Source of the DNA: Metellina segmentata
Taxonomy: Eukaryota > Arthropoda > Arachnida > Araneae > Tetragnathidae
Assembly (NCBI GenBank): GCA_947359465.1
Contig: OX375875.1
Coordinates: 10,571,038-10,635,037, forward strand
DNA length: 64,000 bases
Direction of reading: 5' to 3'
Below, one piece after another: positions 39,352 to 50,985 of the stretch. The position numbers and the translations under genes are program-made. The notes under the pieces were generated by a model. It did no database searches, was not told where the DNA came from, and saw only the letters and a list, made by a program, of their open reading frames with translations. Within the stretch, counting starts at the first letter, position 1; every line of letters begins with the position of its first letter.

Positions 39352-40112
39352 TCACAAAAAATGAACCCAACTGTGGTTTCCAACAACAGGAATATCTCTA
39401 ACCTCACACTTGATGCAGTAGTTTCTTCCATCATGGTTATCCCAAAATTGCTGGCCAGCCGGTGTCTCGTAACAAACCGCAAAAAGCAAGGAATGACCTC
39501 TTGTACATAAATCTGAAGGATTACAAAACAATGTAAAGGAGAACTTATCTGTGTCATCTACGCTAGATCCATCAAGATATGTTGCAAGCTCATCATGGTA
39601 ACTCATCCAGGCATTGGCAGTGTAGCGAACGAACACTGTCTTATGAAATGATACGTTCATGACACTTATTATGCCGTAAACGGTACTGTCAGCTGTGCTC
39701 ACACTGTGAAGACAGACTATCTGTTTTTTGAGTTGGCCAAAAAATGCAGTGCTTAGTGATGGTGGAAGAAAAGCAGGAACTAGTTGAATTTTTTTATTAT
39801 TGCTTGGGGGCTTAGCTTTTAAATCAAGTTTTGAACAAGAAGGGACTAGTTTAGGTAAATCCTTTTGAACAAGGTATCGAATGGATTCAAGTTCCAGACC
39901 CAGAGCATCGGCAAATCTTACAACCTTCCTACCTTCTTTGCGTGGAGCAGGGAATGAAATGGCCCTTTTCTTTTTCTTGAGGATAGGCCGTTTCGTTGTA
40001 AAATTGTCAACTGATTTGTACTCTGGGATTTCTGTGCACCATGATCTGGAGTTGTCTTTGGAAGTGCAGCATTTATCTTCGAAATCTTCATCTTCACTTT
40101 CTTCTCCCACCC
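39352..40112 (-). CDS. PPP1R3: PPP1R3-type glycogen-targeting subunit of PP1, exon 2
   Basis: Terminal coding exon, 252 residues plus a shared Gly codon, after the acceptor CCATCTCAG|GGGTG. It holds an acidic stretch (EESEDEDFED), a Lys-rich patch, and RKVVRFADALGLELESIR, an RVxF-type PP1-docking motif in the context (FADxxGLxL) typical of glycogen-targeting subunits. A CBM21 carbohydrate-binding domain follows: FHKTVFVRYTANAW, DKFSFTLF, LLFAVCYETPAGQQFWDNHD and GRNYCIKC. Such proteins bring protein phosphatase 1 to glycogen, where it dephosphorylates glycogen synthase and phosphorylase. With exon 1 the protein has 369 residues, within the family's usual range. The paralogue (fly Gbs type versus vertebrate R3B/C/D) cannot be fixed by eye. 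An upstream Met with a hydrophobic stretch, open at 40113-40173, is intron read-through and not a signal peptide. Confidence 0.93.
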
Positions 40113-41144
40113 CTGAGATGGAATAAAATAATATCAGAAAAGATAGTTGAACAAAAATTTTGAAAACATCCAAGCAAGTAAGGAATATTTTATTGTTGCA
40201 AAAATAGCATATTTGTTAATTGGAAGCAAGATGGACAGGGTTAGCAAACATGCATCAACTGAGATTGGCCTAGTCTGAAAGTTATGTCACTGGGTCTCAA
40301 CCAATTTGTCATTTTATAAGTCAGAATAAAACATTGAGGGTATGTTTTTTTAATGTATTGGTTGATGCTTCCCATAATAAAAAAAAAATCTGTCTCCTTG
40401 GAATGCACTGTGATTATAACACCGCACTCTATCCTTTAAAAGCATTCCAAAATTTGTTTTCGTCTGCAGAAATTTCCCAATCTCCTCCAAACTATTGAAG
40501 AAGACCCAAGGAGCAGGGGCTGATGGTAATTTGAATTAATAGTACTATTTGTTCAGCAATCGGAAATACTTGAAAACAAATTAATGAAGTCCATAGCATA
40601 CTGTAATAGTTTAAAGTGGTAATTAACAAAGTATATTTATCTTCAAACAATGTTACATTTAAAAACTGCTTCAAACCATACAATTATTTAGTTTGTCACT
40701 TTGAAATCATCTTTTGTAACATAAGAGCAAATTAGATCGGGATCTATGACATAGAAGAAATTTCAAACCATGACGAACATCCAGGCCAAGATCTGGAATT
40801 GAACCCATGGCCAAAGGTCTCATTTATCCCACAACTGTATTAAAATGTCCTGGTTAGAAAAAAAGAGTTCCAATTAAAAGAAACCTACCGTTTTATACCC
40901 ATCTTTAAAGCCTATTCACACACACAAAAAAGGGGGGGGGGGTTAATTTTTATTTCTTTTGGACAGATTTTTAGGAAAAACTCAATTTTATTTCAAAATA
41001 AAAGAAAATTTAATTGTAGTTTAAGACTTCACAATATATGTTTAAAATCATAAAACTTTTTTTTTTTTGCATTCTTTCAAGTCATTTTGTGTTTTAATCT
41101 AATCATATCACAATTTTAAAGCAAAAGTAAGAGAAAAATCTTAC

Positions 41145-41493
41145 CAAATATCGGCCGACTATCCACCGGTGTTGGAGGAACATCGTCATACTGGCAAAGT
41201 CGATTACTTAAAAGTCTAACTTTTTTCTGCACATGATCCCTAATCACATCAGAGCAAACTTCGCAGTATGATAAATTTCTGGGCAAATATAAAAATACTC
41301 TGTCCTCTTCTCTGCATCGTAACGGTTCATCGAAACATACACTGTCCAAGCCGCGAGAAAGTTTATCATTATCATAAATATTTTGCGGAATGTCTAATGA
41401 GAAACTGGGTTGCCTATGATTACCACTCTGCCATTGTCTTCTCCTGCTGCTGGAATTTAATAGATTTGACGGACGCGAAGTTAAAACAGACAT
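41145..41493 (-). CDS. PPP1R3: PPP1R3-type glycogen-targeting subunit of PP1, exon 1
   Basis: First coding exon on the minus strand. The only ATG near the frame start is at 41493-41491, giving MSVLTSRPSNLL; the two codons upstream carry no ATG. The exon ends TATTTG|GTAAGA in phase 1 (41145), and the split Gly codon joins exon 2 as PIFG-VGEESE. The 116 residues are Ser/Arg-rich, with DIPQNIYDNDKLSRG and a Cys/Arg patch. No catalytic domain is seen, as expected for the N-terminal regulatory region of this family. The ORF beyond GIFGK-type read-through is intronic. The intron (40113-41144) is about 1.03 kb. Confidence 0.88.
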
Positions 41494-42502
41494 TTGCAAC
41501 TCTTAGATGTGCAATTGCGTCAAACTTGGTGATTGTTTATGTTTCTCCGCTGCTAGCAGACAACATGGTAATATTGACCTCGGGTTGACATTACGAAATA
41601 GTTGCCATTTTAAAACTGTAAACTATGTTTCTTATTACAATTGAGTAAAGTATTGCAATTACACACTTAAAATCTGATTCCTAAAACACAAGTGTATAAT
41701 TTATCACCCGTTCGACTTCCTTTGTTTCACTCTATATTTTCAGCGAGTGTTTTATCAATGTTGTGAATTTTGATGTTATTATGCTAGACTGAATACTACT
41801 CAACTTTATGCACAGCGTGTTTTGGTTTCGTTTTAAGAAAAAGGAAACAATTCGTGCAAGTTTGAGCTGATATGAAAACGTGACGCAGATGTTTGGGTAG
41901 TTTATATGAGAACAAGTATTTCACGTAATTAGTGAATAATCGTGCTGTCTGGGGAAACAATTGTACTCAAGAATCGTGACCAAATCCAAGCAGCTGAAGC
42001 AATTAATTTAAGAATTATGCGTTTTACTGTCATTAATTAAGAATTATTTATGCCTCTCTAGAAAATACAATTATGCTTCAGATAAAAATCATTTTGAGTC
42101 ATAAGTTGAATTCTATTTTCTTAAATAATTCACAGTAAATCAACTAAAATACTACTTAAAGTTAAATCAAAAAATAAAAATGAAATATATTTGGGCAACG
42201 AATACTTTTCTTCAATTCCAATTTTAATGTACCACTTTGTGCCATTTTTTGACAAAAACAAGTTTTCTGTACTTCGTACCTGTCTATCTGTCTACATATT
42301 GGGGAAGCATAACAATAAACTATAGAAAGGTATATTCAAAAGATTTTACTTCTACTATACAAATGCTCTCGCAAGATATATATCGGACTTATCTTGAAGT
42401 GTAGTTTACTGCCATTTTGGTGACGTTGGACGTTTGGAATTTGTGAATTTGGAATTAGTTTTCGAAATTTTTACTGTCGAATTACTGTAATCGTGCATAG
42501 TC
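41494..42502. other. 5' flank of the PPP1R3-like gene
   Basis: The promoter of the minus-strand gene must lie here or in an upstream 5' UTR exon. No canonical TATA position can be assigned without a transcript start. No other gene or defined repeat was recognised. Confidence 0.45.
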
Positions 42503-42708
42503 GGAACTGGTGTACGTTAAATCTGTCGGGGTCTCAAATGTCCTCTCGTTGACTTAATATGTATGCATGGAGAGTGGGGTGCTTCCTTAGGTGTTCCCTC
42601 TCGTCATCTGACCGTGGTTCAAGAAGTGTTATCCTATCTTTCTCTTTTGATACCGGATAATCGCCAATAACGCGATGTGCTTCCCCGGTGCGACGTTAAT
42701 TCAACTAT
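42503..42708 (+). mobile_element. tRNA-derived SINE body, 5'-truncated
   Basis: Matches the SINE body without the tRNA head: CTGGTGTACGTTAAATCTGTC, GGAGAGTGGGGTGC, CATCTGACCGTGGTTCAAG and a GCGACGTTAATTC end. Strongly diverged, with small deletions. Confidence 0.78.
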
Positions 42709-42844
42709 CCCTGCCCCCCCCCTCCCCTTTTTTAAATTAGATGTATATTTTGTTGCACAAAAATTCTTCAAATATTTAAGAAGTTGTTGACTTTCCGGGT
42801 CAGATTCTGTGCACTCTAAATTCGCCATTTTAACTTCACTATAT

Positions 42845-44110
42845 AAATTACTAGCAACTGCGTGGCTAGCCCGGCGTTGCCCGTGACCGTGGTATAAGGT
42901 ATTAATGTGGTGTAAAATTTTCCAGAAATATCAAATCCGTTGCCGATATATCCAATTCAAAAATTATTTTTTTAAAGAAAGTCATATTTTTAGGTATCAA
43001 TCCAAAGTGAAATTTTTCCGCAGATTTCAAATCCGTTGAAATTTTCAATCTGTCTTTAGCGATTCCGATTTTACGGAAAAAAACTTAACAATCCCAGTCA
43101 ATATGTTTTTTATTTCTTGCTCTCATTCCTGGAAATGTGACAGGAAATGTAAAAATCAAAGCGGAAACAGAAAAAAAAAAGCGCGATGAAAAAAACTTGG
43201 CGTGTATCCAAAGACTGATTGCAAGGTCACGTGGGTAGAAAAAGTCAAGACTAGGGTGCTTCTTCTTTCGCGGAAAAAACGCATTTGAAGAACCAGGTAG
43301 AGAATAAAACTATTAAATTCAAACAACTTCCTTTTATAATAGTACACTTTCTTTTATAATACACAACAAACACTTCCTTTTATAATAGTAGAGGCTGCCC
43401 GTGACAATTATTTTTGTGGGATCAGGTGTGACCACTAACTCACTAACCCCCGGCGATTGTTACAAAATCCCATGTGGTTTGCTAACAAATAAAATCGGAA
43501 TTCGTAACTTATTGTATAACAGCCTTAAAGGAGTTGACCTTGGTGTTGCTTTGCTTCGCAAACCACATGGGAATTCGGCATGAAGTCACAATCTCTTGCG
43601 AAAATAAAAATATTTAATTGAAAAATTATTTATTAAAAGAAAATCAAACGTATAAAGTATCTATCTGGTGTCAAATTTTCTAGATTTCATATCCGTTGAA
43701 ATTTTTAATACATCTTCAACGATCCCGATTTCACAAAAAAGAACTAAACAAAGCCAGCACAAATTTTTTTATCTTTTTTTGCTTTCTTTCGCTGAAATCG
43801 TAAGAGGGCAGGAAATGTAATTTGTTTATTTTTTGAACGCGAAGGTTGACGTGACGTCACAATCTCTCTAGCGAAAAAAATATAAAAGATTTTCAATACA
43901 AAAATATTATTTATTTAGAGAAAATTGTATTTTTAGGTATCGATCTGTTGTAAAATTTTCCGCAGATTTCAAATTTGTGAAATTTTTACTCCATTTTTGA
44001 AGTTTGTGAAGATAGAAAAAAGAACTAAAGAACTCCAGTTAAAAGTTTATTTGTTTTTTATCGTCTGCTGTAAAATCATTCCTCCTCACAAAATGAAAAC
44101 GATAACGAAA
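42845..44110 (+). repeat. Internally repetitive interspersed repeat
   Basis: It starts near ACTAGCAACTGCGTGG / CCCGGCGTTGCCCGTG, a motif style widespread at ends of arthropod repeats. It contains at least four diverged units beginning GGTAT(C/T)AAT..., followed by AAATTTTCCGCAGATTTCAA and CCGTTGAAATTTT (about 42897, 42992, 43660 and 43935). Three CTTTTATAATAGTA-type boxes cluster at 43328-43390, the same ending seen at about 6370. No transposase or RT coding was recognised; the class is unknown. Confidence 0.6.
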
Positions 44111-45340
44111 ATGTAAATTTGTGACCGCGTGCTGAGAAATTCCTCCTTGAAGCGGGCGAACAAGCGACAAACTCTCATTACACTCACAAACATTTATTAA
44201 TCTAATTTACATAACGTGGACACAATATATACTATTTACATAACCTTTCATCACTCCCTTCCTTCCTTCCTTCCTTCCTTCGAATGGAAGCAGACCCCTC
44301 CGTACCGAGTTACTGAAAACCCACAGCGGATTAGCCGAAGCTAGGGAAAGCCTCTAATGAGAAATTTTAGAAGTGGGCCTAGTGACGCGCCGTCCGAAAA
44401 ACCCTTATCTGCCCAGGATGAACACGATAGGGCGTGGACGTGGTCGACCCCGGAATGTGTGCGCTGAAGATATGTGGTCCGGCTCAATGATATCAGTCAA
44501 CCTTAGGTCCGTTTTGAGCCGGAAAAGTTTTCTTCATAGATTCGTGCCGAGGGGTGTCAGAGGCGCACACCCATGCATCTCCTAGGAACCTATCGGCATT
44601 CCTGAGTAGCCCAACGGAACAGCAGGCTGCCCCAACATCCTGTTTATCCGGTACCGTGGGCAACCGATACCATCATCTATGGAGTCTTGCAGACCCTTGC
44701 CGTCCGCCAGATAGCCTTCTTTCGTTAGCGTACAGGTATTGGCCTAGGGCAGCCGGGGAATGGTCCCGACACCGCTAGTTTCCGTGTGGCACCTAAGGAG
44801 GTTCCTGTCGCTACTTGATCGCAGGAACAGCGGCATCGCCCTGTGCCAGTTCTTACGACCCAAACCGATAGCCTGCTGGCTAGAGCGGCTTCGCCACGTT
44901 AGAGACTGACATATTCCTCCTACACGGATAGACCCATGATCTGCGGAGTTATGGAGTCCCCTTGCAACTCCAGAAAGAGCCGCGGTCCGAGTGGTGGGGG
45001 CCATCACTCTTCATTCCTTGGAACCAACACGCGTCCACTTAGGGACCCCAAGCATTGTCTACGTAAACTGATAACAAGTTACTAACTGTTTATCAATTAC
45101 TTGGTTCAGGATGCACACCGCCCCAAGTGCGCAGAGCCCTCCCCCGATCCTTTTGCCCGGATCTCGGGTCTTCAGCCCCATCATCTTGCTATCATCCCTA
45201 CGGACAGTCTTCCCGGACATTAAAAGCCACCACCAGCTTTCAGTCCGGGTTGACCCACGACTACTTCCCCAACAGACAGTAGCGTGTACACCTTCCCAGG
45301 GGTGTGTATGCCTAGGCAGCATAGGTACAAGTACCACACA
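44111..45340 (-). repeat. GC-rich anonymous block with an LTR-like end
   Basis: About 1.2 kb clearly richer in GC than the genome around it, with only short overlapping open frames on both strands and no recognised domain. Its left edge on the minus strand reads as AATAAATGTTTGTGAGTG followed by a GC-rich stretch ending GGTCACA, reminiscent of an LTR 3' end, next to a (TTCC)n tract at 44254-44281. No second LTR was found, so it may be a truncated retroelement UTR or a non-autonomous element. Confidence 0.4.
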
Positions 45341-45377
45341 GAAATACAGTTTTGGCTACATAAGTACAGATTTGCCA

Positions 45378-45508
45378 CATAGAGTTATGCATTTTCGCAA
45401 CTTCCAGTACAAGACTTTCATCTGTTGCTGATAAACATAGAGTTAAGCATCACAGATTATACATTTCCGCAACTTCTAGCACGAGGCCTTCATTAGTTGC
45501 TAAATAAC
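45378..45508 (+). repeat. Diverged tandem duplication (57 and 74 bp)
   Basis: CATAGAGTTATGCATTTTCG... at 45378 and CATAGAGTTAAGCATCACAG... at 45435 are two copies of one unit (shared CGCAACTTC, CTTCAT, GTTGCT). The second carries a short insertion. Confidence 0.7.
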
Positions 45509-45627
45509 ATGCATCTATATAAATAAGAATGGAGTGTTTGTTTGTACATTCAATATTTTCGACCCATTTCAAGTTTTCTATCCGTTTTGGACCCTTCTGA
45601 TGCCGAATCCGCCTTTTTCTCGTTTGG

Positions 45628-45714
<87 letters not shown>

Positions 45715-45760
45715 ATGTATGTATGTATGTATGTATGTATGTATGTATGTATGTATGTAT
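45628..45760 (+). repeat. Compound microsatellite (TCTG)n(TATG)n
   Basis: About 21 uninterrupted TCTG units pass directly into about 11 TATG units. The switch is a single C-to-A change in the unit, suggesting that one mutated unit was amplified. Several long low-complexity open frames across it (Cys/Leu/Val/Ser or Thr/Asp/Arg/Gln repeats) are artefacts. Confidence 0.97.
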
Positions 45761-47170
45761 ATTGTGCCCTATACACGTCCACGCGGTTTAAGATATTTTC
45801 ATGGAAATTTGCATACAGTGAGCACTTATCTTGATTTAGTGAGTGGAATTGGTTGCGAAAGTCTGTCTGTCCGTCTTTCTGTTCTATGCTCGATTTTGTG
45901 TTTGTGTGTTTGTGTAGGCATCACATGAATTGTATTCCAGATATTTGATTGCAGTGTATCTTATTTTATACATTATCTATTAATATAGTGAATGCAATAT
46001 TAAACATTTCTTTATTGGTATATTTAGATGAGTTTCATGCTAAAACACCTGAGTAAGTATACTTAAATCAACCATAATTTGGTAGTTTTGGAAAAATTGG
46101 AATGTCTATTGAATATTACGATTACTTCGATTGTTTTACCAGTACTGCTGAAAAAGTAATTATTCTTAAAAAATTTTATTTTTTAATGAAATTTCAGCTC
46201 TGATACTTCATTTATTTCGAGTCTTATTTTTGTTCTTAGCGCAATGAAAACGATTTCGGAATAATTGAGACAGACAATATTTTTCAACGAAACGAGAATG
46301 AACAAGATCGTGTGAGCAGTGATATTTTCTGTTTCTTTCGCTCTGAATTAATTTCACATTTCTAAATTTTGTGCACTTTTAGTTGTAAATTGTGGCAACT
46401 GTGCGAGATCAAGAGATAAAAATGAAGCACAAATTAATATCTTTAGAACAATTTTTCCGACATCTTTTATTTTGTTCTATTTTACTGTTTTCTGTTTTAA
46501 ATATTTATTATTTTAATAAATGTGTTTTACTTCTCATCACACCCAACAGCACCACAAAGTATTAGACTTGAAAATGTTAGGTAAGTCAGTATAAATTTTC
46601 AGTAAATTTTAAGTGTAGTTATGCCATTATTGAAAGAATAATGCCGTTATTTAAAGAATACTGCCGTTATTGAAAGAATAATAATGTTTATTAATCCAAA
46701 CTGGAACTTTTTCCAACATTAAAAAATTCGTTGTAATAATCGACAGGAGAAGATTGCAAAATTTCACAATGTCGCATACCGGAGGCAAGAGTGCCACAAG
46801 TAAAAAAATATTGTTTTGTTGACTATGAGTGCGAGAGCACTCGCCGTAAATCGTAATTTTAATTAATTGAGTTGAACATGAAAAGAACTTAAGAAAGGGA
46901 ATTCCAAATCTTCCTATAAATCGTCTTTTATAGTAGTAACCTTAGTATCACCTTTCGTCATTTTGTAGCTTTGTCATACAGCAATTGTGCGATGTATGTG
47001 AAATGTATTACATGAATGGATATGCATGTGTAGGATTTGTGTCCAAAGTAAGTTGTAGAAAATATAAAGATGGCGAAAGATGTTAAAATAAATTTTTATT
47101 CTACAAAAAGCGTAAGTCATTATATATTTTGATTATCTCTTCAATCTAGAGTAAACCAATTCAAACCGAG
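45761..47170. other. Non-coding spacer
   Basis: No gene recognised. It holds a small tandem repeat (46621-46680), listed separately. The sequence after the microsatellite (AGATATTTTCATGGAAATTTGCATAC) resembles the flank style of microsatellite-linked dispersed repeats but cannot be classified. Confidence 0.45.
46621..46680 (+). repeat. 20-bp tandem repeat, three copies
   Basis: Three exact-length units of the form ATGCCGTTATTGAAAGAATA with one or two substitutions each. Confidence 0.92.
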
Positions 47171-47347
47171 TAAGGTCGGGTATTTTGCTAATTAGGAATA
47201 AAAAGAAAAGAGGAAGGTAGTCGCCGGCATCTGCCAAGGGGATCTTCGATGAAAGGGTAGCCACAGACTTCCGGCACAAGTGCCTTCGATTCGTGTCTGT
47301 TCACCAAGGCGGTAGGAGAAACAGAGAGTAATGAAATTCCCTTACTT

Positions 47348-47935
47348 CTAGGGTGGGAGAGGATACCTTAGATGGGGAATTTGAGGCATCAGCCTTTTGG
47401 TCACATAGTTTCCCAAGCGGAGGATTGCTTGGAACCACTCTGGGCTGGTAGTGAAGTCTTGGGGTCGGAAGCGCAACCAGCCAAGGTGCTGGTTAAGAGG
47501 TTTGACAAGTTCGCAGTCGAGGAGATAGTGAGAGGCATCCATTACTTTTCCACACTGACACAAGCCCGATCCTTGTCGCCGCATACGTCGAAAGTATTGC
47601 GGAAAGCGACCATGACCTGTAAGCAGTTGAGTCGCAATCGGGTGGTACACGTGTCTTCTGAGGTCAGGGTTGGGGAGATACTTATAAGTTTCTCTGCCTA
47701 CCAAGTCTCCACTCCATCGCCACTTCCAGTGATCCATAAAGATCTGCAGGAGGCAGTTGCTGACAGTAGAGTACGATCTCTGCACGTGTATTTCCACTTC
47801 GCTCTTGTCAGTGGCCTTTTTAGCCGCGGTATCAGCCGCTTCATTACCAGAGAAAGCGACGTGAGCTTTTATCCAATGCATTTGGATACCCTGGTAGCTA
47901 GTGACCGCCTTGTACAGAGTTTTGATTCTCTGCAC
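47348..47935 (-). pseudogene. ORF2 C-terminal part: end of RNase H and Cys/His motif
   Basis: Continues the RNase H domain (HWIKAHVAFSGNEAADTAAK, with the H-x-G/S-N-E-x-A-D signature). It then runs through a region with CQCGKVMDASHYLLDC, a C-x-C...H-x4-C finger usual at the C-terminus of these ORF2 proteins. It is the downstream part of a frameshifted reading frame, not an independent gene. Confidence 0.82.
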
Positions 47936-48329
47936 TCAACGCCATGAGCGAAGAGAGGCTGTCCGAATAGATATGGGTGGTTTTGTTGGCAGAGTACAGG
48001 GGTCGGTCCCGAACCCACTCGTACGCCTTTTCAAGAGCTGCAAGCTCTGCCAAATATAATGTTGCTTGGTCACCAAGCCGGTACGTATGTTCTTCGACAA
48101 TACAACCAAAGCACATTACCACGAAAGCTGCTCCATACCTATCATTCAGCCCAGACCCGTCAGTGTAAATCTCCATCTCCGCACAATTTGGCTTCCTGCT
48201 GTCATAAGGAATAGATATGCAATCGGCTGGGTGAGTGAAAATATTCACCTTCTGCTCCATGTCATGTGGGAAAAAACTTCCCCATTGATCTCCAACTCTC
48301 GTCCAGCCTTGAACAGGATGAATTGGCAA
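47898..48329 (-). pseudogene. ORF2 RNase H part
   Basis: Contains EIYTDGSGLNDRYGAAFVV (first catalytic Asp), the LAELAALEKAYEW block (catalytic Glu) and IYSDSLSSLMAL (catalytic Asp). It overlaps both neighbouring frames, marking a frameshift at each end. Confidence 0.82.
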
Positions 48330-50530
48330 TAACGTAACCCAGCCCTTAAGTCAAGCAGCAAAGCACCTGCAAGCACCTTCATTGTCCGGGTAGCTACAGT
48401 CCTGTAGCACCTGGTCATTAAAACGAGAGCTTGACGCTGAATGCGCTCGAGAGTTTTGCCCATTAGCTTAGTGCTAAGACGGTCTCCCCAAGCTCCTATA
48501 CCATATAGAACAGTCGGCTCTATAACTGTGCGGTATAGTTTCTTCAACAACCACGGACGCTCAGTGTACAGTCTCCTCGCCACCTTCCTCAGGGCAAAGA
48601 CCAGATTACTGATCTTGGTACGCACCAGCCGGAAATGGGTTGTGAAGTTAAGGGAAAGATCCCAAATGAGTCCCAAAATTTTAAGCTCCTTCACGTTCTC
48701 AATTTCCACATTTTCACAGCAGAACTTGGTTTCAGTTCTGCCAACCCTTCGCCCAAGAAAGTAGGTTATCGCTTTAATCTTTGTCGGGTTGAACTTAAGC
48801 TTGTAAGAAAGCCCATGCTCAACAATCCTCCTGATATCAGCGTTTCCCCTCCTCTCGAGTTCTTTGGTGCTTCTCCCTTTGACCACAAGGACAAAATCGT
48901 CCGCGTAAGCAATCATATCACCGCGTAAACCCTTGTTGGGCACGCCAATGAGGTCTAGAAAGCCGTCCGCCACTAGATTCCACAGGAGGGGACCACTGCA
49001 TGAACCCTGCGGGCAGCCCCTCTCCGTTGTCCTTTCTACCGTGCAACCATGCGACTTATAGGTGACTGTCCTTTCACTGAGGAAGTTGTAAATCACTGAA
49101 TAGAGATTTACTGGACACTTGGCTTCCACCAGCCTTCCCAGCACTGAAGGCCACCAGACATTGTCAAAGGCGCCCTCGACGTCGAGTGAGATTAAACTGA
49201 TATGTTTCTTCTCTTCACGACTCTTGGCAATGGCTTGCCAAACCTCGAAAAGGGCTGTATTGCACGATTTCCCGGCTCTAAAACAATGTTGGTTTTTGTT
49301 AAGCTTGCCATTAATGTGCAACCAGTGTTTCACACGATTAGCTATTAGCTTGTCATAAGCTTTCGCCAATGTGCTCAGCAGACAGATTGGTCGATAGGCT
49401 TTGGCGTCGGCTACGTCACGATTGGGTTTAGGAATGAAAACTACACGGGCATTTTTCCAGGCCTTGGGTACGTAAACCAGTTCCAGACATTTGTTGAACA
49501 AGTCCAACGTGAATCTCGGATACTGGCGGTGGATCTCTTTAATCACTTCCCCGCAGATCTCGTCTGGGCCAGCCGCTTTCTTCTTTTTAATGGATCTCAC
49601 GACACCCGTGACCACTAGGAGCGTGAATGGTCGATCCTTAATCGCATCTTCCCTGAGGTAGTTGTTAACAATTTCCCTCAAAGTTCTTTGGTCAGAAGAT
49701 TCTCCGACGCAGTCGGATGGGAAGTGCGTGCGAAGAAGTAGTTCCATCGTTTCCGAGTGTGTCGCCGTCGTCGTGCCATCTTCTTTTCTGATACTGCCTA
49801 TCGGTTGGCGCCTCTTAACTTTGCCCGATGCCAACTTATAAGGTAATGTGTATGGGTTGGATATATCAGCGTCAAGGCAGTACTTCACCCATGACGCTCT
49901 CTTTTTGCAAATGACTAGTCTTTTAAACATTGCCTGTGACCTTCGAAACTGTATTTTCCAAGACTCGCGCTCCGTCCCGGAGGCATTTTGTAGTCTTCGT
50001 CTAAGAGCTGCGTGCTTCTTCCGGGCAACCGTTAGCTCGTCGTCCCACCAGGGCTTTCTGTCTCTCCCAGAGAAGGGCACTCTGAGAAATTTTTCACTTG
50101 CCATCAGAACTGAGTGAGTCAAATTCTCTAGGCAATAATCAAGCTCGTCTCTATGGGAAATACTCGAGAGTTCGAGTATTCCCCTAAGGAAAGTCTTAGA
50201 GAGAGACTTGACCATCCTGGAGATTCTCCTAGGATGTCGTGAAAATTTATTAGCCGAAATGAGACTTCGTTCCTGCTGGAGGTCAAACGAGATTAGTTCG
50301 TGATCACTACTAGGTAAAGTGATCACTTTCCAGTTCGTTACCCGGTCGAAGATTGCACTTGAGGCCATCGTTACGTCTATCCAGCTAGTTCCGCGGCCAT
50401 TATTGAAGGTGGGCGGTGAATCCGGGTCATTCAGGACACCAATGTCAAATTGACTAAGCAAAGCAACAAGGTTCTCTGAACTGGGAGTACTGGGCTCTCC
50501 TGTATGCCACAATGGATGTTTAAGGTTCAA
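48245..50530 (-). pseudogene. ORF2 endonuclease C-terminus and reverse transcriptase
   Basis: A 761-residue open segment. The N-terminus is the end of the AP-endonuclease domain (WIDVTMASSAIFDRV, then LPSSDHELISFDL with the S-D-H catalytic signature). It is followed by a linker rich in Arg/Lys and the RT domain: FIPKPNRDVADAKAYRPICL, LISLDVEGAFDNVWW, RGCPQGSCSGPLLWNL and the catalytic IAYADDFVLVV near residue 541. All RT blocks appear intact. The real upstream continuation is in another frame (50545-50985). Confidence 0.87.
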
Positions 50531-50544
50531 GTCGCCCCCGACTA

Positions 50545-50985
50545 TTATCCTCTTACTTTTGCACCTTGTAAAACCTCCGATAGTTCCGTTAAAAACGGAT
50601 CAATTGGCGCGCGAGGCGGAAAATAGACTGAAACGACCACGATTTTCTCAGTTCCGTTCGAAAGCTCAGTAGCTACAATATTCTTGGTCACTAGGATATT
50701 AAAGACGTCGAAGTCATGATTGGCCACAGCGATCAGCGCTCTGCCATCGTTTGCATGTGAGCAGCGCCAGCTTAGGGGAAGACCTGCTAGCTTACCCCTG
50801 CTGAGGTACGGTTCAGATAGTAGTAATACATCCGTACGCTCATCAGTTGCCATTTTCGTGACAACGCCCATCACAGCTACCTCTCGGCGTAGGTTCCACT
50901 GGAAAAATTTCCACTTGTGGCTCTGGTTTCTACCCTCAACGGCCTTGGCGTCATCTGGTATCAATCCCGAAGAGTACCTCGTCAT
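50545..50985 (-). pseudogene. ORF2 endonuclease N-terminus, fused to SINE sequence
   Basis: Reads KFFQWNLRREVAVMG, DVLLLSEPYLSRGK, DGRALIAVANH and VVVSVYFPPRAP, the front of the AP-endonuclease domain (the N and E-P catalytic blocks). The first 18 codons (MTRYSSGLIPDDAKAVEG) lie in sequence that matches the 3' body of the SINE on the same strand, so this ATG is not a native start. Where the LINE begins exactly is uncertain (about 50940). Confidence 0.78.

Larger units (their letters stand above)
47180..50985 (-). mobile_element. R1/I-group non-LTR retrotransposon, 5'-truncated and frameshifted
   Basis: A minus-strand element with an apurinic/apyrimidinic endonuclease, a reverse transcriptase, an RNase H and a terminal Cys/His motif in ORF2 order. 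Coding is split over four frames (50985-50545, 50530-48245, 48329-47898, 47935-47348) by at least three small indels, so it is dead. No ORF1 (gag-like) was found upstream; instead SINE sequence meets the endonuclease start. The long 3' untranslated stretch reaches about 47180. RNase H together with this RT type places it in the Jockey/R1/I supergroup. Confidence 0.85.

Noticed and set aside
39881..40126. Plus-strand open frame of 81 codons
   Set aside because: Antisense shadow of PPP1R3 exon 2.
40113..40173. Signal-peptide-like start MDVFKIFVQLSFLILFYS for the PPP1R3-like protein
   Set aside because: It lies upstream of a good splice acceptor, exon 1 joins in phase, and the family is cytosolic.
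44373..45337. Overlapping ORFs in the GC-rich block as a possible novel gene
   Set aside because: Frames are short, on both strands, without motifs or splice-site consistency; a retroelement UTR or repeat is more likely.
45450..45928. Long open frames of repeating Cys-Leu-Ser-Val or Thr-Asp-Arg-Gln residues
   Set aside because: They are translations of the TCTG/TATG microsatellite in different frames.
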